A program made the position numbers and the translations under genes. A DNA stretch of 9,100 nt from Bacteriovoracales bacterium (GTDB lineage Bacteria > Bdellovibrionota > Bacteriovoracia > Bacteriovoracales > Bacteriovoracaceae), in assembly GCA_007117175.1 (NCBI GenBank), contig SKGZ01000218.1:1-9100 (forward strand), in the 5' to 3' direction. Positions 1 through 6,262 of the stretch are shown piece by piece. Under the pieces are notes generated by a model. It worked only from the letters and a program-made list of their open reading frames with translations. It was not told where the DNA came from and ran no database searches. Each line of letters begins with the position of its first letter. Within the stretch, counting starts at the first letter, position 1.

Positions 1-120
1 AATTTTTTCTTCAGGTAAAGTTTTAGCGATAAAGGTGATAAGTTTTTGATCAAAGGCTATTCCTTGACCCATGGTGTCAATGCGCAGTATTTCTAAATAT
101 TTACTTTCAATGTCAGTCAT
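1..120 (-). CDS. TRAM-domain class I RNA methyltransferase, N-terminal fragment (TrmA/RlmD-like)
   Basis: Forty codons are visible on the minus strand, from an ATG at 120-118; the rest lies beyond the left edge. The peptide has the pattern of a TRAM RNA-binding domain: a basic/hydrophobic first strand (residues 9-14, LEILRI), the turn with Gly-x-Gly-Ile-Ala (18-22, GQGIA), and a later strand leading to Leu-Pro-Glu-Glu (36-39), matching the family's usual 'tLPGE' end of strand. TRAM domains at the extreme N-terminus are typical of the RlmD/RlmC/TrmA uracil-5 methyltransferases of 23S rRNA or tRNA, where TRAM helps bind the RNA and a downstream Rossmann domain binds S-adenosylmethionine. The catalytic part is not in the window, so the exact enzyme cannot be named. 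A TRAM-containing MiaB/RimO radical-SAM protein is less likely because those carry TRAM at the C-terminus. The gene is divergent from ktrB, 23 bp away. Confidence 0.62.
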   Translation of the reverse strand, partial: MTDIESKYLEILRIDTMGQGIAFDQKLITFIAKTLPEEKI

Positions 121-132
121 GCTCAAGATAAA

Positions 133-138
133 ATTATA
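133..138 (-). promoter_or_regulatory. Candidate -10 box for the leftward methyltransferase gene
   Basis: Read on the minus strand this hexamer is a perfect TATAAT, ending 12 nt before the ATG at 120, so the transcript leader would be only about six bases. No good -35 hexamer lies 16-18 bp upstream (the closest is TGTGAT at 18 bp), and there is no TG extension. The whole divergent spacer is 23 bp, so any promoter elements must overlap the start of ktrB. In AT-rich DNA a lone TATAAT is weak evidence. Confidence 0.3.
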
Positions 139-143
139 ACCTA

Positions 144-1883
144 ATGAGTATTCTATATCACAGATTGAGTTTTGTATTGGAGTTAATTTTCAGTGGAAGT
201 TTTATTCTGCTGTATTTTTTATCCCATTATGCTCAGGGATGGCCAATATGGCAGGTCTATTCCTTGGAGTCAGCGCAAACTCTTTTGACTTACTTAGTTT
301 ATGGGGTGCCTTTGTCAGTGAGTCTGACTGTCATTGGGCATTTTATGACTTATTGCGATTTAGAGCAGTTGATGCGTAAATCAATCTTTAGTGTTATTTT
401 ACTCTTTCCTATTTTTGTAGTTTGGTCGGACCAAGAGTTTACTTTTTGGTTAGGGTTAATTCACTTACTTTCGTCGATCAGTTCTCTTTCTGACCCTGTG
501 GATATTAAAAATAAAAAAAAGAACCTCAATATAGGTTTTTACAGTGCTCTGCATCTCAATCCTGCTCAGTTGATTATGAGCACATTTTTTATTTTAGTCT
601 TGTTAGGAACCTCCTTGCTTTCAATTCCCCTTTGCCATCAGGAGGGGCAAGTAGTTTCGCTTGTTGATAATTTATTCATTGCGACTTCAGCCATTTGTGT
701 GACTGGACTTGCTTCAGTTAATGTTGCGGAAGTCTACAGCCCGATTGGGCAAGTAGTGATCATTGCATTGGCACAAGTGGGAGGGCTGGGGATTATGACT
801 CTGTCTTCTTGTTTTGCACTTTTAGTGGGACGTTCCCTTGCCATGAAAGAAAAAGTTTTAATGCAAGGTCTCTTGGAGGTCAATTCAATGGAAGATCTTC
901 TAGATATGATTGTGGCAATTGTGAAGATGGCACTGATTATTGAATTTTGGGGTGGGATTGCACTTTCAGTTGCTTTTTATTTTTCTGATATGGAGATGGG
1001 ACCCGCTCTTTTTGCTGGTTTCTTTCACTCTATTTCTGCTTTTTGCCAAGCTGGCTTTTCTATTTTTCCTAATAGTTTAGCAGATTATAGGACTGATGTA
1101 ACTGTCAATGTGGTGGTTTCTAGTTTGTTAATATTGGGGGGATTGGGTTTTTTGGTTCTAAGTGAGCTTAAAACTAAGTGTTTTCAAAGTAAAAAGCGTT
1201 ATGAATTTTCTCTGCACACTAAGGTTGTATTGGTGATGAACCTAGCGCTCATTTTAATTGGTGGGATTAGTCTTTTTTTGGGCGAGTTTCTAAATCCTGC
1301 CAGTCTGGATCAATACTCTTTTGGGCAAAAAATAATGATTTCTTTTTTTCATGCAATCTCAGCTAGGACTGGAGGTTTATCAACAGTAGATTTAGTGACT
1401 TTTAATCAATATATTATTTTCTTTTTGATGCTATTGATGATTATTGGAGCTGCTCCAGGTTCCTCTGGAGGGGGGATGAAAGTGACCACTTTTGCGATTT
1501 TGCTTCAGACCATTCGATCAACATTGAAGGGTAGTAATCGTGTAGAAATGTTTGGACGGAGTTTACAAGCCTCATTGATTATTAAAGCAAGTGCTTTGGC
1601 TGTGGTATTCATTGCGGGGCTTTGCTTTTTTCTCATGTTAATGCTTAACACTGACAGTGATAAGAATTTTTTTCATTTAACGTTTGAGGTTGTCAGTGCC
1701 TTTTGTACCGTTGGTTACAGTCTTGGGATTACTGAGGATTTGAGTTCTGTTGGCAAGGTTATTTTATCCTTTGCAATGTTTATTGGTCGGGTTGGTCCAT
1801 TGACAATGGTTTTGGCTATTGGAGAAGGTCAGAGATCTCAGGGGAGAGTCAGTTATCCTGAGGGGAAAATTATGATAGGGTAG
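144..1883 (+). CDS. ktrB: Potassium uptake channel subunit KtrB/TrkH family, with long N-terminal extension
   Basis: Integral inner-membrane K+ translocating subunit of a Ktr/Trk system (SKT superfamily), which works with the cytosolic RCK protein encoded next. Four M1-P-M2 repeats are recognisable by their selectivity-filter segments: 181-190 (TSAICVTGLA), 298-306 (SAFCQAGFS), 406-414 (SARTGGLST) and 518-526 (SAFCTVGYS). Each keeps its filter glycine (188, 304, 411, 524). The intramembrane gating-loop region is seen at 435-449 (GAAPGSSGGG then MK). The C-terminus has the conserved FIGRVGPLT (546-554, Arg549) and a YPEG...IG ending typical of KtrB. At 579 residues it is longer than the roughly 450 of classical KtrB, because about 135 residues with several hydrophobic segments (about 9-27, 44-69, 80-95, 97-113) precede the first core repeat. 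ATG 144 is the most upstream start possible (in-frame TAA at 129-131), and no Shine-Dalgarno sequence precedes it. First gene of a tight plus-strand series. Confidence 0.93.
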   Translation: MSILYHRLSFVLELIFSGSFILLYFLSHYAQGWPIWQVYSLESAQTLLTYLVYGVPLSVSLTVIGHFMTYCDLEQLMRKSIFSVILLFPIFVVWSDQEFTFWLGLIHLLSSISSLSDPVDIKNKKKNLNIGFYSALHLNPAQLIMSTFFILVLLGTSLLSIPLCHQEGQVVSLVDNLFIATSAICVTGLASVNVAEVYSPIGQVVIIALAQVGGLGIMTLSSCFALLVGRSLAMKEKVLMQGLLEVNSMEDLLDMIVAIVKMALIIEFWGGIALSVAFYFSDMEMGPALFAGFFHSISAFCQAGFSIFPNSLADYRTDVTVNVVVSSLLILGGLGFLVLSELKTKCFQSKKRYEFSLHTKVVLVMNLALILIGGISLFLGEFLNPASLDQYSFGQKIMISFFHAISARTGGLSTVDLVTFNQYIIFFLMLLMIIGAAPGSSGGGMKVTTFAILLQTIRSTLKGSNRVEMFGRSLQASLIIKASALAVVFIAGLCFFLMLMLNTDSDKNFFHLTFEVVSAFCTVGYSLGITEDLSSVGKVILSFAMFIGRVGPLTMVLAIGEGQRSQGRVSYPEGKIMIG

Positions 1884-1900
1884 ATCTAAGGGGTTGATTT

Positions 1901-2596
1901 ATGATTGTATCGGTGATTGGTTTAGGAAAATTTGGTGCGAGAACGGCAAGTCGACTTGCTGAGAAAAATATCGAGGTCATTGCAATTGATCGTGATGAAA
2001 ATTTAGTGAACAAAATTAAGGATAAGGTGACACACGCGGTGATTGCAGATGTGACTGATGAGAGAGCATTGAGAGCGATTAATATTTCGGATGTTGATTT
2101 AGCTATTGTGACTATTGGAGATAACGTTGAAGTGAGTATTATGGCAGTTGCGATGTTAAGAAAGCTTGGAGTGGGAAGAGTGATTGCTAGGTCCACTAGC
2201 CATTTGCACGAATATGTTTTACATGAAATTGGTGCCAGTGAAATCGTTCGCTTGGAGGAGGACATGGGGGATATTGTAGCTTCTAAAATTATTTCTCCCC
2301 ACGTTTTACAGCAAGTTAATTTTGCAGCCGGCTATTCACTAGTTGAACTCAAGGTAGGGAAAATCTTTGAGAATAAAACTATTGTGGAGTGTCAATTTAA
2401 GCAAAAATATAATTTAAGTATAGTTGCGGTTCAGAAGAAAAAGCCAATGATTTCAGATGATGGAGCAACTGACTTTAAGGTTGAGCTGAATGATAATCCT
2501 ATGCCAATGGATAAACTCTTGGAAGATGATATTGTGGTGTTAAGTGGCAGGGAAGAAAACTTTGATCGTCTTTATGATGACCTATCTCAAGATTAA
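1901..2596 (+). CDS. ktrA: RCK-domain potassium channel regulator KtrA/TrkA
   Basis: Cytosolic regulatory subunit that forms a ring on KtrB and gates K+ uptake according to bound nucleotide (ATP/ADP or NAD(H) in known members). The N-terminal RCK/Rossmann domain (about 1-120) shows the dinucleotide-binding glycine motif GLGKFG at 7-12 and an acidic residue, Asp30, at the end of the second strand (VIAIDRD). A C-terminal TrkA_C domain (about 145-225) contains the 'YSLVELKVGKIFENKTI' segment and ends in the typical DDIVVLSG strand. At 231 residues it has a single RCK unit, so it is KtrA-like rather than the double-unit, roughly 460-residue E. coli TrkA. The ATG at 1901 is preceded by AAGGGG (1888-1893) at a 7-nt spacing. 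The gene lies 17 nt after ktrB and 12 nt before the sensor gene, so co-transcription is expected. Confidence 0.93.
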   Translation: MIVSVIGLGKFGARTASRLAEKNIEVIAIDRDENLVNKIKDKVTHAVIADVTDERALRAINISDVDLAIVTIGDNVEVSIMAVAMLRKLGVGRVIARSTSHLHEYVLHEIGASEIVRLEEDMGDIVASKIISPHVLQQVNFAAGYSLVELKVGKIFENKTIVECQFKQKYNLSIVAVQKKKPMISDDGATDFKVELNDNPMPMDKLLEDDIVVLSGREENFDRLYDDLSQD

Positions 2597-2608
2597 GAAG
2601 GATTTATA

Positions 2609-3736
2609 ATGAACTTATCTCTTAGAAAAAGAATCGGTTTTGCTTTTGTTGCAGCTATTTTAGTACTTTTAATTCAGGGTGGTATGGTTTTTTTCTTTCT
2701 CGATAATTTATCTAAAGATGTTCAAGCCTTTGGCGCAAAGTTTAATCAAGAATCAACTCTTATCGATGAAATACGTAGCTCTATTAATCAAGTTTTCAAG
2801 GAGCAAAGAGCCTTAATCATGAATCCTAAAATGGCTCAAGAGCAAGGGGAAGCGTCATTACTTTTAGAGCGCTTACTTAAAAAAGCTGATCAAGTTTATA
2901 AAACAAGTGAAATGAAAAAAGCAATTTCCTCTTTAGAGATTTTAAACAAGCAATATCGAGATTTTTTACAGAAAATTAAACAGCAAAAAATACGTGTAGA
3001 TATTCTGAGCATTGAAACAATTTCTGATAATATGGAAGAGATCTATGAAGAGTTTTCAACCCAGCAGTTTTTACATGCCAGGCAAAGGGAGCAGCAGATA
3101 GAGTTTTTAGTGGCGGATACTAAAAGACAAATGCTCATTACTCTAATTATTACTTTCCTTGGTGCTATTTTACTGAGTTTGATTATTCCAGGCAAAATAG
3201 CAATGCCTTTTCGTAAAATTAAAGCAGCAATCAGGGAGTTACGTGACTGTAACTTTGATGTTTCCATTCACTATGAACAAGAGGATGAAATTGGAGAGGT
3301 GGCAAAGGAGCTGAATAAATTGATTGCTAGCTTGAAGGAATTTGAAGCATTACGTGTAGACCGCATTGAAGTGGAAATGAAGAAATTTGAAACCCTTGCC
3401 AACCTAGTGAAGAAAAATGTTTTAGTGACGGACTCTGATGGAAGGCTTATTTACTTGAATCATAATTTGTATTCACTTTTAGATTTGAGTTCAGATGATA
3501 TCATAGGCAAGGAAATTCAAGAAACAACAATTCCTGAGTCAATTCGAGAGGCTTATCTGGTTGCTCTTAAACGTCGCACTAAAGTTGAGAATGCAGAGGT
3601 CTTAATTGAAAAAAGAGACGATAATGGTAACTTAGTGGAACATTTTCAAGGCTTTGCTAACGTTATTCCAATTCGTGGCAGAGAGAGTAGCCAAGATTAT
3701 TATTTAATGGTGCTTTCCAAAGAGGTCTTTGCCTAG
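2609..3736 (+). CDS. Membrane HAMP-PAS sensor protein lacking an output domain
   Basis: A 375-residue protein with the layout of the front half of a sensor histidine kinase or chemoreceptor. Transmembrane helix 1 is at about 10-32. A mostly helical periplasmic region rich in Glu, Gln and Lys spans about 33-172 and resembles a four-helix-bundle sensor. Transmembrane helix 2 is at about 174-194, a HAMP linker at about 195-247 (note DEIGE at 226-230), a short coiled linker follows, then a PAS domain at about 258-372 (VLVTDSDGRLIYLN at 271-284, and a final strand YYLMVLS). The protein stops there with tandem TAG codons. There is no H-box, ATPase, GGDEF, EAL or methyl-accepting domain, and lepA begins 18 nt later, so no kinase remnant fits in the gap. 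A good ribosome site (AGAAGGA, 2596-2602) lies 6 nt before the ATG. It could sense K+ or osmotic state for KtrAB and signal through a partner protein; this is inferred from position only. Confidence 0.8.
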   Translation: MNLSLRKRIGFAFVAAILVLLIQGGMVFFFLDNLSKDVQAFGAKFNQESTLIDEIRSSINQVFKEQRALIMNPKMAQEQGEASLLLERLLKKADQVYKTSEMKKAISSLEILNKQYRDFLQKIKQQKIRVDILSIETISDNMEEIYEEFSTQQFLHARQREQQIEFLVADTKRQMLITLIITFLGAILLSLIIPGKIAMPFRKIKAAIRELRDCNFDVSIHYEQEDEIGEVAKELNKLIASLKEFEALRVDRIEVEMKKFETLANLVKKNVLVTDSDGRLIYLNHNLYSLLDLSSDDIIGKEIQETTIPESIREAYLVALKRRTKVENAEVLIEKRDDNGNLVEHFQGFANVIPIRGRESSQDYYLMVLSKEVFA

Positions 3737-3741
3737 TAGAT

Positions 3742-3752
3742 TATTGGCAATA
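3742..3752. repeat. Short palindrome in front of lepA
   Basis: TATTG-G-CAATA, a perfect 5-bp inverted repeat around one central base, fills the 18-nt gap between the sensor gene and lepA, ending 2 nt before the lepA ATG. It occupies the place where a Shine-Dalgarno sequence would normally be, and no purine-rich site is visible. It is too tight to fold as an RNA hairpin, so if it means anything it would be a DNA site. Chance is quite possible. Confidence 0.3.
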
Positions 3753-3754
3753 CC

Positions 3755-5557
3755 ATGGATAATCAATTCATTCGAAATTTTTCTATTATTGCTCATATTG
3801 ATCACGGCAAGTCGACGCTGGCAGACCGCTTAATTGAGGAGACTCAGTCCATCACCTCAAGAGAAATGAGTGATCGCTTTTTGGACAATATGGACTTAGA
3901 AAAAGAACGTGGCATCACCATTAAGGCGCAAACAGTGCGTCTTAAATATCTGGCACAAAACGGCCAGACTTATTACCTTAATCTCATTGATACTCCAGGG
4001 CATGTTGACTTTAGTTATGAGGTGAGTCGCTCACTGGCTTCCTGTGAGGGGGCACTGTTGGTGGTGGATGCTTCTCAAGGGGTTCAGGCGCAAACTTTGG
4101 CCAATGTTTATATTGCACTAGAGAATAACTTGGAAATTTTACCAGCCCTCAATAAGATTGATCTACCTCATGCTGACTGTGATCGGGTTGCTAATGAAAT
4201 TGAAGAAATAGTGGGGCTTGATACTACGGACATTCCTAAGGTTTCTGCTAAGTCAGGGCTTGGGGTCAAAGATCTTTTAGAAAAAATTGTCCAGGTGATT
4301 CCTGCTCCGGAAGGAAAGAAAGAAAATCCATTGCAAGCCCTTATTTTTGATTCATGGTTTGATCCCTATCAAGGGGTGGTGGTTTTAGTGAGAGTTTTTG
4401 AGGGAAAGGTTTCCTTGAAAGATCGTATCTACTTTAAAAAATCTGATCGGGATTATGAGGTGATTAAAATTGCCATTAATCAGCCTTTTTATACTGAAGT
4501 GAAAGAGCTAACAGCTGGCGAAGTGGGAATGATCATCTGTGGAGTGAAGACTATTCGTGATATTAAAATTGGCGACACTGTTGTGGAGTACTCTAAAAGA
4601 GAGGCGACTCCAATCTTAAAAGGTTATAAAGAGGTCAAGCCAATGGTTTTTTGCGGAATTTTTCCGGTGGCTTCTGATGACTATGAAGATCTTAAAGAGG
4701 CTTTGGAGAAATTAGCACTCAATGATTCTTCCTTTACCTATGAGCCCGAGACTTCCAATGCCCTTGGTTTTGGTTTTCGCTGTGGCTTTTTGGGTTTACT
4801 TCATATGAATATTATTCAAGAGCGTTTAGAAAGAGAGTTTTCTCTTAATCTCATCTCAACCGCGCCTTCATGTCATTACTTAGTTCAAACCACGAAGGGA
4901 GAAGAGGTCTCTGTTGATAATCCTTCCAAGCTGCCAGATATTTCTGTCATCGAGCAAATTAGAGAACCCTATGTGGAGTTATCAATTCATTTGCCCAATG
5001 AGTTTGTTGGAAAAATTATTAAGCTTTGCGAAGATCGCAGAGGAGAACAAAAAGATTTAAAGTATATTACAACAGATCGAGTGCAGCTGATTTACGATCT
5101 GCCTCTTAGCGAGATGGTTTTTGATTTTTATGACAAGCTTAAGAGCTACAGTAAGGGTTATGCCAGTATGGATTATGAGTTTCGTGACTATAGGCCTTCG
5201 GATCTAGTGAAGCTTGATATTCTATTGAATGGTGAAAACGTAGATGCACTTTCACTTATTTGTCACCGCTCAGCCTCTTATCAAAAAGGTAGGGCATTAA
5301 CTCAAAAGTTAAGAAAATTAATTGATAGACAACAGTTTGAAATAGCCATTCAAGCCTCTATTGGGGCAAAAGTGATAGCTCGTGAGACGCTCAGCGCCTT
5401 AAGAAAGAATGTGTTAGCAAAATGTTATGGCGGAGATATTTCCCGTAAGCGAAAATTGCTGGAAAAGCAAAAAGAGGGAAAGAAACGCATGAAAACTGTC
5501 GGTAGCGTAGAAATTCCTCAAGATGCTTTTTTAGCGGTATTAAAAGTTGATGAATAA
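3755..5557 (+). CDS. lepA: Elongation factor 4 (LepA), ribosomal back-translocase GTPase
   Basis: Translational GTPase that binds the ribosome and can shift tRNAs backward. In known bacteria it helps under high-salt, high-Mg2+ or cold conditions and in ribosome assembly. All GTPase motifs are intact: G1 HIDHGKST (14-21), G2 RGITI (52-56), G3 DTPGH (79-83, with the catalytic His), G4 NKID (133-136) and G5 SAK (164-166). The EF-G-like domains follow, with the LepA signature around [10 protein letters not shown] (about 343-352). The LepA-specific C-terminal domain ends in the typical [12 protein letters not shown] segment. Length is 600 residues against 599 in E. coli. The ATG gives the standard N-terminus ([20 protein letters not shown]), although its Shine-Dalgarno is poor. 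The usual neighbour lepB (signal peptidase) is absent here; instead lepA sits behind the ktr genes and before an unknown gene. Confidence 0.98.
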   Translation: MDNQFIRNFSIIAHIDHGKSTLADRLIEETQSITSREMSDRFLDNMDLEKERGITIKAQTVRLKYLAQNGQTYYLNLIDTPGHVDFSYEVSRSLASCEGALLVVDASQGVQAQTLANVYIALENNLEILPALNKIDLPHADCDRVANEIEEIVGLDTTDIPKVSAKSGLGVKDLLEKIVQVIPAPEGKKENPLQALIFDSWFDPYQGVVVLVRVFEGKVSLKDRIYFKKSDRDYEVIKIAINQPFYTEVKELTAGEVGMIICGVKTIRDIKIGDTVVEYSKREATPILKGYKEVKPMVFCGIFPVASDDYEDLKEALEKLALNDSSFTYEPETSNALGFGFRCGFLGLLHMNIIQERLEREFSLNLISTAPSCHYLVQTTKGEEVSVDNPSKLPDISVIEQIREPYVELSIHLPNEFVGKIIKLCEDRRGEQKDLKYITTDRVQLIYDLPLSEMVFDFYDKLKSYSKGYASMDYEFRDYRPSDLVKLDILLNGENVDALSLICHRSASYQKGRALTQKLRKLIDRQQFEIAIQASIGAKVIARETLSALRKNVLAKCYGGDISRKRKLLEKQKEGKKRMKTVGSVEIPQDAFLAVLKVDE

Positions 5558-5567
5558 GAGGGAAGCT

Positions 5568-6194
5568 ATGCTAGAACAATACAATGATGTAATGAATCAG
5601 CTCTTTTTGGAGTATCAAGAGGGAGATCGTCAACAGCTACTTAAAAGTGCCAAGGAAAATTATTTTCAGTTGACAGGCAAGCTGCATGAGGAATCGCCTT
5701 ATTTCGAGACCAAGATGAATGCCTTTAATCATTGGTTTGTTTATTCTTATCAAGAGAATAATTCACAAGAAAGAGTGATCGATCTTTTTTTAAATAAGAA
5801 AAAATCACTTGATAAAGAGATTGTTCAAACTTTACAAAATACTCGTTATTCACTTTTTGAGTACCTTAGAAATAATCTTAAGGGACAAGTGGTTTTTTAT
5901 GATTGGCTAAAGCGTGAGAAGGTTATCCTTGATTCCTCTCATAAAGATTTAGGATTTGAAAAAAAGGATATGCTCATTGCTCGCCTTGCTCCCTTTCAAG
6001 ACCATCATTACTGTCTACCAGGCTTTTATGTTCTTCCGGGTGATGTGAAGCGCTTGGTTCGCAGACAGGCCAATCTCGTTCGTAAACAAAAAGTCCAAAT
6101 GAGTGAAGAAGATTTTTTACTCAAACTAGAGTCCATGAAGTGTAAGAGCTTGCTTTATCCCCACCTAGGCCCTACTCAGATTTTTACTTTTTAA
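5568..6194 (+). CDS. Conserved-looking soluble protein of unknown function downstream of lepA
   Basis: I do not recognise this 208-residue protein with confidence. It has no signal peptide or membrane helix and looks cytosolic and mostly helical. Notable stretches are FNHWFVYSY at 53-61, a YSLFEYL segment at 94-100, LIARLAPF at 136-143, HHYCLPGFYVLPG at 146-158 and a basic patch KRLVRRQ...VRKQK at 161-175. The run 'aromatic-rich FxxWF, then SLFE, then ARL, then FYVLP' loosely recalls hypothetical proteins often found attached to SEC-C metal-binding motifs, but no such cysteine cluster is present and this is only an impression. ATG 5568 is chosen because GAGGG (5558-5562) sits 5 nt upstream. 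In-frame TTG 5547 and ATG 5550 would overlap lepA and lack a ribosome site. It lies 10 nt after the lepA stop and is probably co-transcribed. Confidence 0.75.
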   Translation: MLEQYNDVMNQLFLEYQEGDRQQLLKSAKENYFQLTGKLHEESPYFETKMNAFNHWFVYSYQENNSQERVIDLFLNKKKSLDKEIVQTLQNTRYSLFEYLRNNLKGQVVFYDWLKREKVILDSSHKDLGFEKKDMLIARLAPFQDHHYCLPGFYVLPGDVKRLVRRQANLVRKQKVQMSEEDFLLKLESMKCKSLLYPHLGPTQIFTF

Positions 6195-6214
6195 ATTATT
6201 CTAACTACTTAGCT

Positions 6215-6262
6215 ATGAATGAGATGGCCCTGCTCTTGCATCAGGTGCGACATGCTCAGTGA
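6215..6262 (+). CDS. Possible 15-residue leader ORF, or a frameshifted start of the helicase
   Basis: A short frame, MNEMALLLHQVRHAQ then TGA, begins in the 57-nt gap after the 208-residue gene and ends 11 nt inside the helicase gene, in the frame one base behind it. The peptide looks like ordinary protein, whereas the same DNA read in the helicase frame gives a Trp/Cys-rich string (RWPCSCIRC) that does not. It has no Shine-Dalgarno. It could be a translational-coupling leader, the original helicase N-terminus separated by a frameshift, or chance. Confidence 0.25.
   Translation: MNEMALLLHQVRHAQ

Noticed and set aside
510..526. A-rich run in ktrB that might mark a frameshift
   Set aside because: The frame continues without interruption into well-conserved KtrB sequence on the far side and encodes a plausible lysine-rich cytosolic loop.
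1870..2265. Open frame of 131 codons on the minus strand
   Set aside because: It lies wholly opposite ktrA and the end of ktrB, has low-complexity Ser/Thr/Ile/Leu-rich composition, no ribosome site and no recognisable motif; it is a shadow of the real genes.
3043..3267. Open frame of 74 codons on the minus strand
   Set aside because: Antisense to the second membrane helix and HAMP part of the sensor gene, with no independent start signal or motif.
5547..5567. Earlier starts (TTG 5547, ATG 5550) for the gene after lepA
   Set aside because: Both overlap the lepA end and lack a Shine-Dalgarno, while ATG 5568 has GAGGG at good spacing. The difference is only six or seven residues, so ATG 5550 is not fully excluded.
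6183..6211. Possible promoter for the helicase-recO pair (TTTACT at 6183)
   Set aside because: No acceptable -10 hexamer is found at 16-18 bp; the region is simply AT-rich. Read-through from the lepA operon is an adequate explanation.
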